Shown here piece by piece: positions 1-6,967 of a stretch of DNA of 27,371 nt. Source of the DNA: CAZEIW01 sp964512305 (lineage in GTDB: Bacteria > Pseudomonadota > Gammaproteobacteria > Burkholderiales > Burkholderiaceae_F); contig CAZEIW010000118.1 of the NCBI GenBank assembly GCA_964512305.1, positions 1 to 27,371 of the forward strand, given 5' to 3'. Positions within the stretch are counted from its first letter, which is position 1; each line of letters begins with the position of its first letter. Position numbers and translations under genes: made by a program. Under the pieces are notes generated by a model. That model saw nothing but the letters and a program-made list of their open reading frames with translations, was not told where the DNA came from and made no database searches.

Positions 1-1358
1 ACCACGGCTGCTGCGACGTCTTCTCCCAGGCGCTCGTGCGGCACGGCGAAGGTGACCGCCTGCGCGACGGCCGGGTGATCCATCAGGACCTCGTCGACCT
101 CGCGCGGCGAAACCTTCTCGCCTCCGCGATTGATGATCTCCTTGAGCCGGCCGGTGATGGTCAGGTAGCCGTCGGCGTCGAGCCTGCCCTGGTCGCCCGT
201 GCGGAACCAGCCGTCCGTGAACGCCTCCTGGTTGGCCTTGGGATTGTTCTCGTATCCGGCCGTGACTGTCGGGCCGCGCACGACGATCTCGCCGATCTGC
301 CCGGCGGGGAGCCTCTGCCCGGCTTCGTCCATCACCGCGACCTCCGGTCCGGCGGCCAGTCCGACGGAGCCGGCGATGCGCCGCCCCGGCGGCAGCGGAT
401 TGCTCGCCATCTGGTGCGCCGACTCGGTCATTCCGTACGATTCGATCAACGGGGCACCGAATGTCTGCTCGATCTCCCGAATCAGCGCAGGCGGCATCGA
501 TGCCGATGACGAGCGGATCAGCCGCAGCGGGTGCGCGGCAATCATGTCGCGATGCCCGTGCGCGCGCGCAAGAATCGCCTGGTGCATCGTCGGCACCGCC
601 GTGTACCACGTCGCGCGCGCGTCGGCCATCCACGCGAAGAACCTGAACGCGTGAAAGCCCGGGGCGCAGTAGACGCTGGAGCCGGCCGCCAGCGGCGCAA
701 GCAGCCCCGCCACCAGGCCGTGGATATGGAACAGCGGCATGATCTGCAGCCCGCAATCGCCCGCGCTCAGGTGCAGCGTCGCAGCGACGTTGCGCGCCGA
801 TGCGCAGACGTTGCCGTGGGTGAGCGGCACGATCTTGGGCCGCGAGGTCGTACCCGACGTGTGCAGGATCAGCGCGACGTCGTCGGGCGCGGCCGGGCCG
901 CCGCGCAGGCCGGGTGCCGGGGTCGCGCAGGCGCGCGCCTCGAGCGTGAAGTCGCCCGCGGCGCCGCCGGTGGGAACGAGCTCGAGCACTCCGAGGCCGA
1001 GCCGCCCGGCCACGGCGAGCGCGGGCGAATCCAGGCCCTGCTGCACCACGACCGCGCGCGCCCGCAAATCCGAGAGATAGAACTCGAACTCCTCGTCGCG
1101 GTAGGCAGGATTCAGCGGCGCCGCCGTCGCTCCCGAGGCGATGCTGAGAAAGGCGCACGCCGCCTCGGCTCCGTTCTGCAGTACCAGACCGACCCTGTCG
1201 CCGCGGCCGATTCCGAGCTCGTTGAGCCGCGACACCGTTCGCGACGCCAGGCCGCGCAGCGCTTCGTAGGTCAGCGGCGGACGCTCGGGCGCGCGAATGG
1301 CAACGCCCGAGCCGGCCTGACCGCCGAGCAACCCCGCAAGTGTCGAAAGCGCATGCAT
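1..1358 (-). CDS. Acyl-CoA ligase (AMP-dependent synthetase), 3' end outside window
   Basis: This is an ANL-superfamily enzyme that activates a carboxylate with ATP to an acyl-AMP and transfers it to CoA. The minus-strand reading frame is open from an ATG at 1358 to the window edge (452 codons). The P-loop-like motif HTSGTTSRPK lies at residues 166-175 and is followed by the FHIHGL block. Near residues 400-420 is the hinge and C-domain signature GRLKEIINRGGEKVSP. The catalytic C-terminal lysine would lie beyond the window. A GAGG stretch precedes the start. The motif wording resembles the AAE3/oxalyl-CoA synthetase subgroup more than long-chain FadD, but the substrate cannot be read from sequence. 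Its minus-strand neighbour is a ketopantoate-reductase-family gene. Confidence 0.9.
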   Translation of the reverse strand, partial: MHALSTLAGLLGGQAGSGVAIRAPERPPLTYEALRGLASRTVSRLNELGIGRGDRVGLVLQNGAEAACAFLSIASGATAAPLNPAYRDEEFEFYLSDLRARAVVVQQGLDSPALAVAGRLGLGVLELVPTGGAAGDFTLEARACATPAPGLRGGPAAPDDVALILHTSGTTSRPKIVPLTHGNVCASARNVAATLHLSAGDCGLQIMPLFHIHGLVAGLLAPLAAGSSVYCAPGFHAFRFFAWMADARATWYTAVPTMHQAILARAHGHRDMIAAHPLRLIRSSSASMPPALIREIEQTFGAPLIESYGMTESAHQMASNPLPPGRRIAGSVGLAAGPEVAVMDEAGQRLPAGQIGEIVVRGPTVTAGYENNPKANQEAFTDGWFRTGDQGRLDADGYLTITGRLKEIINRGGEKVSPREVDEVLMDHPAVAQAVTFAVPHERLGEDVAAAV

Positions 1359-1538
1359 GCTGCCAGCCTCTACCTCGATCCAGGACACGCGACAAGCGCG
1401 CCCTCCGGCCCGAAGGGACCGGCATCCGACGATCTCTTACATTGGGGAACTACGGGCCGACCAGGCGGCCTGGCCGGGCGGACACCCACCGGCGTGGGGC
1501 CACGGACCGCATTGTATTGCGTCGCGCCACGGCACGCG

Positions 1539-1573
1539 GGCGGCCGGTGTTTCCGGCGGCGTGTCCGGCCGCC
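1539..1573 (-). repeat. GC-rich inverted repeat just after the ketopantoate-reductase gene
   Basis: A perfect 9-bp inverted repeat (1539-1547 with 1565-1573, 17-nt loop) begins 2 bp past the stop of the upstream minus-strand gene. It could stop or stabilise that transcript. There is no T-run on the minus strand, so a classical intrinsic terminator is not supported. The rest of the 1359-1574 interval shows nothing recognisable apart from a presumed promoter for the acyl-CoA ligase. Confidence 0.35.
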
Positions 1574-1574
1574 G

Positions 1575-2606
1575 CTACGGGGATCGGCCGCCGGCCGGCT
1601 CGATCCGCAGCCGGCCACTGCTCGCGCTCAGGGTTCGTGCGAGCAGCGCCGCGCACGCGTATATCGCATCGAGGCAGGGCGTCGCCGTCTGAGTGATCCG
1701 CGCCAGCTCGATCACCGAGCCCAGCAACGCCTCGAGCTCGATCGGCCGGCCCGATTCGACGTCCTGCAGCATCGAAGTCTTGTGCTCGCCGACGGCCTCC
1801 GCGCCCGCGATGCGCTGATCGAGCGATACCGGAAACTCGATGCCGAGCTTGAGCGCCACGGCCTGCGCCTCGGCCATCATGTCGGCGGCGAGCCGCCGCG
1901 ACAGCGGAAAGCGGCAGATGTCGCTCAGCGTCGCGTGGGTCAGCGCGCTGACGGGGTTGAACGTGCAGTTGCCCCACAGCTTCACCCAGATCTCGGTCCG
2001 GATCTTCGACAGCATCGGCGCCCTGAACCCCGCTTCGCGCAGCAGCTGCGCGACGCGGCGCACGCGCGGCGTGTCGGCGCCGTCGATCTCGCCGACCGGG
2101 AAGCGATTGCCCTCGATGTGCCGGATCACGCCGGGCGCCGCGATCTCGGCGGCGGGGTACACGATGCAGCCGATCACGCGTCCGGCATCGATCCGGGACG
2201 CGATCGCGCCGCCCGGGTCGACGCTCTCGAGATGCCGACCCTCGTACGGTCCGCCATGCCGGAAGAAGTACCACCACGGCAGCCCGTTTTGCGCGGTGAC
2301 AACCACCGTGTCGGGACCGGTCAGCGAGATCAGATCCGAGGCCACCGGCGCGAGCTGGTGCGCCTTCAAGGCGAGGATCACGATGTCCTGCGGTCCGAGT
2401 TCGGCGATGCGATCGGTCGCATGCAGCGAGGCAACCCGCTCGGAGCCGTCCTGCTCGACGAGCTTCAGGCCACTTTGGCGGATCGCCTCGAGGTGTGCAC
2501 CGCGAGCCACAACGCTTACCGACGCGCCGGCCTGCGCCAGCCTCGCCGCCATCAGCCCGCCGATGGCGCCGGCGCCGACCACGCAGATTTGGGTGGGGGA
2601 TGCCAT
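1575..2606 (-). CDS. Ketopantoate reductase family NAD(P)-dependent oxidoreductase (PanE/ApbA-like)
   Basis: The family reduces 2-dehydropantoate to pantoate with NADPH or acts on related 2-keto acids. The protein (343 aa) starts with the Rossmann motif VVGAGAIGG within the first 20 residues. The central part contains the NGL segment (AQNGLPWW) and the conserved block KIRTEIWVKLWGNCTFNP, where the lysine matches the family's catalytic lysine position. The ATG at 2606 is preferred: it has GGAAG just upstream and places the Rossmann strand at the very N-terminus, as in the family. A TTG at 2615 would add three residues. Many such homologues are not the biosynthetic PanE, and the long C-terminus makes a paralogue possible. 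Confidence 0.88.
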   Translation of the reverse strand: MASPTQICVVGAGAIGGLMAARLAQAGASVSVVARGAHLEAIRQSGLKLVEQDGSERVASLHATDRIAELGPQDIVILALKAHQLAPVASDLISLTGPDTVVVTAQNGLPWWYFFRHGGPYEGRHLESVDPGGAIASRIDAGRVIGCIVYPAAEIAAPGVIRHIEGNRFPVGEIDGADTPRVRRVAQLLREAGFRAPMLSKIRTEIWVKLWGNCTFNPVSALTHATLSDICRFPLSRRLAADMMAEAQAVALKLGIEFPVSLDQRIAGAEAVGEHKTSMLQDVESGRPIELEALLGSVIELARITQTATPCLDAIYACAALLARTLSASSGRLRIEPAGGRSP

Positions 2607-2912
2607 CTCTTCCAATTAAGTACCAGGTGCTGGGAAAGACCCGCCCGCCCGATGGGGCAGGCCGGCGGCATGATATCGCCACGGCGCGGCCCTGCCGTTT
2701 CGGGTACAACGTGCGTACTGACCCGATCTGAGACTCCCTCTAATACGCTACTGGAGGGACCGTCGGAAGCCCTGCTGCCCGAACTGAGCGCGGAGCCAGT
2801 GTCTCTTTCTTGCGGAGTGAGCTGTCGAGTATTCCGCTGCTGCATTGCAATCTTTATCGACTTTAATCCATACTCCGCTCTGTCAGACTTGCCTGACGGC
2901 AGGACGGAGTCA
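2607..2912. other. Intergenic region, less GC-rich, between two divergent genes
   Basis: These 306 bases separate the divergently transcribed reductase and kinase genes. The right half is clearly more AT-rich than its surroundings, as expected for a promoter region. The kinase reading frame stays open through it (possible ATG at 2671), but the encoded stretch is cysteine-rich with unlike codon usage and is judged non-coding. A dyad GTCAG-N6-CTGAC (2882-2886 and 2893-2897) overlaps a second short dyad, TGCC-TGAC-GGCA (2890-2901). Together they could form an operator or leader hairpin ahead of the kinase. Confidence 0.4.
2845..2874 (+). promoter_or_regulatory. Possible sigma-70 promoter of the kinase gene
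   Basis: TTGCAA (2845-2850) and CATACT (2869-2874) are separated by 18 bp and each matches four of six consensus bases. They lie about 40 bp ahead of the kinase start in the AT-rich stretch. This is a weak match; no competing site is better. Confidence 0.22.
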
Positions 2913-4610
2913 ATGCCCGCTCAGTTGGAGAGCATTGCAACGGCGCCACGTGTGGCGGCGAGCGAACCGGGCTGCCTGCCGCCGGGCTTCCGCCTGAGGG
3001 AGTTCCGGGTCGAGCGCGTGCTGGGCGGCGGCGGTTTCGGCGTCGTCTACGAGGCGACCGACCTGAAGCTCGAACGTCGTGTCGCGATCAAGGAATACAT
3101 GCCGGCGATGCTGGCGACGCGGGCTGACGATTACTCAGTCCAGGTTAGGTCTTCCACCCAGTTGCGAGCGACCTTCGGCGTCGGCCTGCGCAGCTTCATC
3201 AACGAGGCCAAGCTGCTGGCGCGGTTCGAACACCCGGCGCTGCTCAAGGTCTATCAGTTCTGGCTCGATCGCGGCACGGGTTACATGGTGATGCCGCTCC
3301 ACACCGCGCCGACGGTCAAGGAGTGGGTGCGCGGCCTCACCGAGCCCCCGAGCGAGGCGTGGCTGCGCGACTTCCTGCTCGGCACGATGGAGGCCCTCGA
3401 ATTGCTCCATCGCGAGCAGTGCCTGCATCGCGACGTGTCGCCCGACAACATCCTGGTGCTGGATTCGGCGCGGCCCCTGCTGCTCGATTTCGGCGCGGCA
3501 CGCCGCGTGATCGACGACATGGCGCAGCAGGCGTTGACGGTGATGTACAAACCCGGCTTCGCGCCGATCGAGCAGTATGCCGAGTCGGTTCCGATGCGCC
3601 AGGGCCCGTGGACTGACGTCTACAGCCTGTGCGCGGTCGCGCGGTTCATGATTACCGGCAGGCCGCCGCCGGCCGCGCTGGCGCGGATCATCGACGACAA
3701 GGTGGAGCCTCTGAGCGTCGTTGCGCGCGGACGGTTCTCGCCTGCCCTGCTCGCCGCGCTCGATGCCGGCCTCGAAGTCTGGCCCGACCGCCGTCCGGAG
3801 ACGATCGCGGCGCTGCGCGATCGTTTCCTGGGCAAAGGTCCAAGCAAGCCGCCCGTCAGACCCCAGCGCCCCGAGCCCGAAGCCAGGTCTTCGGCCGCCG
3901 TCGCCGCGGATGTCCGGACCACGGCGGCCAAGTCGCATCCGGCGACGGGACCCTCGACGACCTGGGCGCGCGAATTTCCGCCGGTCGCCACACCGCTGTC
4001 GTCGCCGCGTCCGCGGCCGCAGGCGAACCCGGCGGCCGGCTGGCGGTCGATCCGGCGCGAAGACATCCAGGACCAGGCTGTGGCGTTCTTCGGCGGTCTG
4101 GCAATCTCGTTCTGCATCGCGTTCACGGCCATCGCAGCCATGCGGGCGGCGACGCCCACTGTGCCCGCGGATCGCCCGCTCACCGTGCAGATGATCAGGC
4201 CCGTGACGATCGGGTCGCCGATCGCCGTCGCGGCGCGGGGTGAAGCCGCGCCGGTTGCCGCTGCCATGCCGGCGGCGCCCCGCGCGGTTGCACCGGAGCG
4301 CATGCCCGACGACGCCCCGGTGGCGAGTGCGCCCGCGGACGCTGCCTCGAGCGGCGCGGTCCCGGTGCGCGCCGTCGCGCGCGTCAATCCGTCGTTTCCC
4401 GCTTATGCAACGATGAACGGCATCGCGCGCGGCCGGGTTTTGACAAGGCTGAGTCTCGCGCCCGACGGATCGGTGACGCAGGTCGAAGTGATGGATGCGA
4501 ATCCGCCGCGCGTGTTCGACGGCGCCGCCCGTGTCGCCGCCCTGCAATGGCGCTTCGAGCCGCCCGGGCGGCCGTCGCAGGCGTGGGTTTCGTTCTACTT
4601 CCGGAACTGA
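2913..4610 (+). CDS. Ser/Thr protein kinase with one TM helix and TonB-like C-terminal domain
   Basis: This is a predicted membrane-anchored Hanks-type kinase (565 aa). The kinase domain (about residues 28-305) has the glycine loop GGGGFG at 38-43, the ATP lysine K60 in VAIKEYMP, glutamate E99, the catalytic HRD at 172-174 with N179, and DFG at 192-194, so all key residues are present. A Pro/Ala-rich linker (310-385) leads to a hydrophobic helix (about 389-411). A second Pro/Ala linker follows, then a TonB/energy-transducer-type C-terminal domain (about 488-565) that would be periplasmic. The ATG at 2913 has GGAG upstream and is chosen over in-frame upstream starts whose translation looks non-coding. 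The gene runs convergently to within 4 bp of the next gene. Substrate and signal are unknown. Confidence 0.88.
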   Translation: MPAQLESIATAPRVAASEPGCLPPGFRLREFRVERVLGGGGFGVVYEATDLKLERRVAIKEYMPAMLATRADDYSVQVRSSTQLRATFGVGLRSFINEAKLLARFEHPALLKVYQFWLDRGTGYMVMPLHTAPTVKEWVRGLTEPPSEAWLRDFLLGTMEALELLHREQCLHRDVSPDNILVLDSARPLLLDFGAARRVIDDMAQQALTVMYKPGFAPIEQYAESVPMRQGPWTDVYSLCAVARFMITGRPPPAALARIIDDKVEPLSVVARGRFSPALLAALDAGLEVWPDRRPETIAALRDRFLGKGPSKPPVRPQRPEPEARSSAAVAADVRTTAAKSHPATGPSTTWAREFPPVATPLSSPRPRPQANPAAGWRSIRREDIQDQAVAFFGGLAISFCIAFTAIAAMRAATPTVPADRPLTVQMIRPVTIGSPIAVAARGEAAPVAAAMPAAPRAVAPERMPDDAPVASAPADAASSGAVPVRAVARVNPSFPAYATMNGIARGRVLTRLSLAPDGSVTQVEVMDANPPRVFDGAARVAALQWRFEPPGRPSQAWVSFYFRN

Positions 4611-4614
4611 CGGA

Positions 4615-5616
4615 TCAGCGCCAGCAGACCGGGGTTGCCCGCAAAAGGCCCCACGCAAAGAGAACGCAACCCAGCGCGAAAACCGGCCCCGCCCAGCCCA
4701 ACGCGGAGATCAGTTCGACGACCGGGCGCTTCAGCCCGGGCGCCCGCGCGGCGGTGCCGAATTCGAACCTCAGCAGTCCCGGCACGCGCCGCTTCTCATG
4801 CATCCGGTCGCAGGCCTCGATGCACTCGCCGCAGTTGATGCAGCCGGTCGAGACGGCCTTTGGGTTGGTCGGTTCGATTCCGATCACGCAGCTGCTCGCG
4901 CAGTAGTTGCACCGTTCGCAGTCGGCGGCGCGCGCCGCGTCGTACTCGACGCGCAGCGCGCGCCGGCTCTTGAAGATGTACTGCCCGAAGCGGTACGGGC
5001 AGGCCAGGCTGCACCACGTGTGCCGGATCACCGCGATGTAGAGAAACGTGGCCAGGACGGCGACGAAGTACAGGACGTGCATGAACCACGAAAGCCGGCT
5101 GCCGGGACGGAACAGCACCAGCGACAGCACGTCCTCGGCCGGATAGAAATAGAAGAACGGGATGACTGCCAGGACCAGCGAGACCCCGAGGAACGAGGCG
5201 CCGAGCAGCACCCAGTTCAGCGGCTTGTTGCGCGCCACCGCCACCCTCAGCCATTCACGCCCGAGGTCGACGCTCGCGTGGCGCCCGAGCCAGCGGCGGG
5301 TCAGGTTGTCCGCCCATTCCGAGAACGTGTTCTGCGGGCAGCACCAGCCGCACCAGACGCGACCGATCGTCGCATAACTGAGCACCGCGCCGGCGCCGAG
5401 CATGGTCAGCGAACCGAACATCAGGAAGAAATCGGCCCAACAGGTGCGGCGGGTGAAGATCAGGAAATTGCCGGTCACGAGGTCGATCCGGAACATGCCG
5501 GTGACCGGGATCACGACGAGCAGCGCCAGCGTCGTCAGCTGCGTCGCACGCCGCTTCCAGTGATACGAGGGGTTCTCGGTCCGCGCCATGCCTAGAACAT
5601 AGGAGCGCGCGGGCAT
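4615..5616 (-). CDS. CcoG/NapH-like polytopic 4Fe-4S membrane protein
   Basis: This is a membrane ferredoxin-type protein (333 aa) with about six hydrophobic segments, for example near residues 26-45, 65-85 and 140-160, and a last one at the C-terminus. It has the CcoG-type motif CGWCCPQ in GRVWCGWCCPQN, a later CSLACPYRFGQ, and two ferredoxin-like clusters: CERCNYCASSC followed by CINCGECIEAC. CcoG/RdxA proteins serve copper handling for cbb3 oxidase assembly, and NapH/NosR relatives pass electrons from quinol. This protein is shorter than typical CcoG (about 470 aa) and lacks its periplasmic C-terminal domain, so the exact role is open. The start is either 5616 or the ATG at 5589 (MARTENPS); neither has a clear ribosome-binding site. 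FNR/Anr-like boxes lie directly upstream. Confidence 0.8.
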   Translation of the reverse strand: MPARSYVLGMARTENPSYHWKRRATQLTTLALLVVIPVTGMFRIDLVTGNFLIFTRRTCWADFFLMFGSLTMLGAGAVLSYATIGRVWCGWCCPQNTFSEWADNLTRRWLGRHASVDLGREWLRVAVARNKPLNWVLLGASFLGVSLVLAVIPFFYFYPAEDVLSLVLFRPGSRLSWFMHVLYFVAVLATFLYIAVIRHTWCSLACPYRFGQYIFKSRRALRVEYDAARAADCERCNYCASSCVIGIEPTNPKAVSTGCINCGECIEACDRMHEKRRVPGLLRFEFGTAARAPGLKRPVVELISALGWAGPVFALGCVLFAWGLLRATPVCWR

Positions 5617-5622
5617 CGCGCT

Positions 5623-5636
5623 TTGATCGGGGTCAC
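5623..5636 (-). promoter_or_regulatory. FNR/Anr-like box, proximal
   Basis: TTGATCGGGGTCAC has a perfect left half-site TTGAT, 4-bp spacing and a GTCA right half, close to the TTGAT-N4-ATCAA/GTCAA consensus of FNR/Anr regulators. It is centred about 41 bp before the alternative ATG at 5589, and a -10-like TATGTT (minus strand, 5596-5601) lies between. If used this way, transcription would begin almost at that ATG. Confidence 0.42.
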
Positions 5637-5684
5637 CGGTTCGAAGGCGGGCGCGCCGCCGGCGCCCGGGAATTGGCGGGGGAT

Positions 5685-5698
5685 TTGATCGGGGTCAT
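5685..5698 (-). promoter_or_regulatory. FNR/Anr-like box, distal copy
   Basis: TTGATCGGGGTCAT repeats the proximal box; 14 bases (TTTGATCGGGGTCA) are identical in both. The copies are 62 bp apart in the same orientation. Between them is a 7-bp GC hairpin (CGGGCGC...GCGCCCG). Both boxes lie upstream of the CcoG-like gene, a type of gene often controlled by oxygen. Confidence 0.4.
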
Positions 5699-5704
5699 TG
5701 GGCC

Positions 5705-6109
5705 TCACGCCCTGGAGCCGTGCTCCCCCCGCACGGACCAGTAGTCGGCCTTCTCCGGGATCACCCAGCGGACCCCCCCGCGCGGGTTGGCGCGGTCGCC
5801 GCGATAGCGCGGGATCAGGTGCACGTGGACGTGCGGAATCGATTGGCCCGCGGCCGGTCCGTCATTGATCCCGACGTTGAAGGCATCCGGCCGCAGCCGC
5901 TCGACGATGTCGCGCCGGGCGAGGTCGAGCAGGTCGGTGATGGCGGTGCGTTCGGCCGGGGTGAGCTCGAAGAACGAGCCGACGTGCCGGCGCGACACGA
6001 TCAGCGTGTGGCCCGGCGACAGCGGATGGGCATCGTCGCAGCCGAGCGCCAGCTCGGAGCGGAATCGCACCCGCGCCTCGGGCGGGGAGCAGAACGGACA
6101 GGTCTTCAA
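5705..6109 (-). CDS. HIT-family nucleotide hydrolase/transferase
   Basis: HIT proteins hydrolyse or transfer AMP from dinucleoside polyphosphates, adenosine phosphoramidate or related compounds. The histidine triad HVHVHLIPRY lies at residues 93-102 near the end of a 134-aa protein, the normal size. An N-terminal CPFC (residues 4-7) resembles the zinc site of some members. No in-frame ATG precedes the conserved region, so TTG at 6109 is the likely start, with a GAG-rich stretch upstream. The gene lies just beyond the terminator of the sulfur operon with only about 25 bp of free sequence, so its expression depends on readthrough or an unseen promoter. Some HIT proteins act on APS or AMP-sulfate-like compounds; a link to the APS-producing operon is only conjecture. 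Confidence 0.9.
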   Translation of the reverse strand: MKTCPFCSPPEARVRFRSELALGCDDAHPLSPGHTLIVSRRHVGSFFELTPAERTAITDLLDLARRDIVERLRPDAFNVGINDGPAAGQSIPHVHVHLIPRYRGDRANPRGGVRWVIPEKADYWSVRGEHGSRA

Positions 6110-6135
6110 GGAAACTCGCTCGATCCGGAATCGAC

Positions 6136-6166
6136 AAAACGGCGGCCGCCCGGAGGCGGCCGCCGT
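6136..6166 (-). terminator. Strong intrinsic terminator at the end of the sulfur operon
   Basis: A perfect 12-bp stem (6139-6150 with 6155-6166; left arm ACGGCGGCCGCC) has a CGGA tetraloop. On the minus-strand transcript it is followed by TTTT (6136-6139). It lies 33 bp past the DUF1641 stop and so marks the end of the aprB-to-DUF1641 unit. Confidence 0.88.
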
Positions 6167-6198
6167 CCACCCAAATGCGCGTCAGGAAGCGTGCAAGC

Positions 6199-6957
6199 TC
6201 ACGCCGCGCCGTTGCCTCGCTTTCGCAACTGGCCCGCGACCAGCGAGACGAACCGCAACGCCCCTTGCGTGCCGGGGTCGGTCGCGATCCGCCACAAGCC
6301 GCCGATGCCGCCGCCGGGCGCCGGCTGCTTCGCCATTTCGGTCCGCGCCGCGCAGGCCGACTCGGCGAGATCGATCAGGCTGCACTGGACGTCGTCGCGC
6401 CCCATCACATCGAGCAGGCGCGCGAAGCCCTCGTTGCGCGCCAGCTTCTCGACCAGGGCCGCCAGCTGCGTGCCCACGGTCGCGAGGCGGTTGACGATGT
6501 CGTCGGACAGCGAATCCTCGAGCGCCGCCGCCAGCCTGACGAGCCCGGCCATCCGTTCGAGGTCGCCGCTTTCGACCATCCTGGCGATCGTCGGCAGGGC
6601 CTCGACGATGCCGCTGCGATTGACGCGGTCGAGCAGCTCGAGACCGCCGGCCGCGGCGCCGGACAACCGTCCGACGATGTCGTCGGACAGCGAGTCCTCG
6701 GCCGATCCGATCAGCCGCGCCAGGTCGGCGATCCGCTGCAGGTCGCCGCTTTTCACCATCGCGGCGATCGTCGGCAGCGCATCGCCGACGCCGCTGCGAT
6801 TGGCGCGATCCAGCAGCTCGATGCCGTCGCCGATCGTCGCCGACAACCGCGCCACCATGTCGTCGGTGACCGCGTCGCGTGCGCCTGCGAACAGCTGCTC
6901 GATCTCGCCGGCGATCGCGGGATCGCCGGTCGCCGTTCCGGGTTCCCTCACGTTCAT
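6199..6957 (-). CDS. DUF1641-family protein with internal 60-residue duplication
   Basis: This soluble, helix-rich protein (252 aa) matches what I know of the DUF1641 family, whose genes often sit beside sulfide:quinone-oxidoreductase-like or formate-dehydrogenase genes and whose function is not established. The segment SDDIVxRL recurs with an exact 60-residue period (DD at residues 32, 92 and 152), and LLDRxNRSG followed by ALPTIAxMVxSGDL occurs twice (from residues 48 and 108). The C-terminal part carries two cysteines near residues 192-205 and a Gly-rich segment. The start ATG has a near-perfect GAGGAGG site. The gene follows the SQR-like gene by 10 bp and is the last of the operon. A role as partner or membrane adaptor of the flavoprotein is an inference. 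Confidence 0.85.
   Translation of the reverse strand: MNVREPGTATGDPAIAGEIEQLFAGARDAVTDDMVARLSATIGDGIELLDRANRSGVGDALPTIAAMVKSGDLQRIADLARLIGSAEDSLSDDIVGRLSGAAAGGLELLDRVNRSGIVEALPTIARMVESGDLERMAGLVRLAAALEDSLSDDIVNRLATVGTQLAALVEKLARNEGFARLLDVMGRDDVQCSLIDLAESACAARTEMAKQPAPGGGIGGLWRIATDPGTQGALRFVSLVAGQLRKRGNGAA
6508..6867 (-). repeat. Two 180-bp in-frame tandem repeats within the DUF1641 gene
   Basis: Unit A (6688-6867, residues 31-90) and unit B (6508-6687, residues 91-150) are recognisably similar at the DNA level and very similar in protein. A third partial unit begins at 6507 with the same DDIV motif. The exact 180-bp period preserves the frame. Confidence 0.8.
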
Positions 6958-6967
6958 TTCGGCCTCC

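Noticed and set aside
1539..1573. Inverted repeat as an intrinsic terminator
   Set aside because: It is well placed after a stop codon but has no T-run in the transcript, so it is listed only as a repeat.
531..2912. Upstream extension of the kinase frame, including an ATG at 2671
   Set aside because: The translation overlaps two other genes antisense, then becomes cysteine-rich with AT-rich codons. The kinase has a good start at 2913 with a binding site.
6508..6867. 180-bp repeats as a CRISPR-like or mobile repeat
   Set aside because: They are in-frame, diverged and inside a coding gene with conserved protein pattern, so they are a protein repeat.
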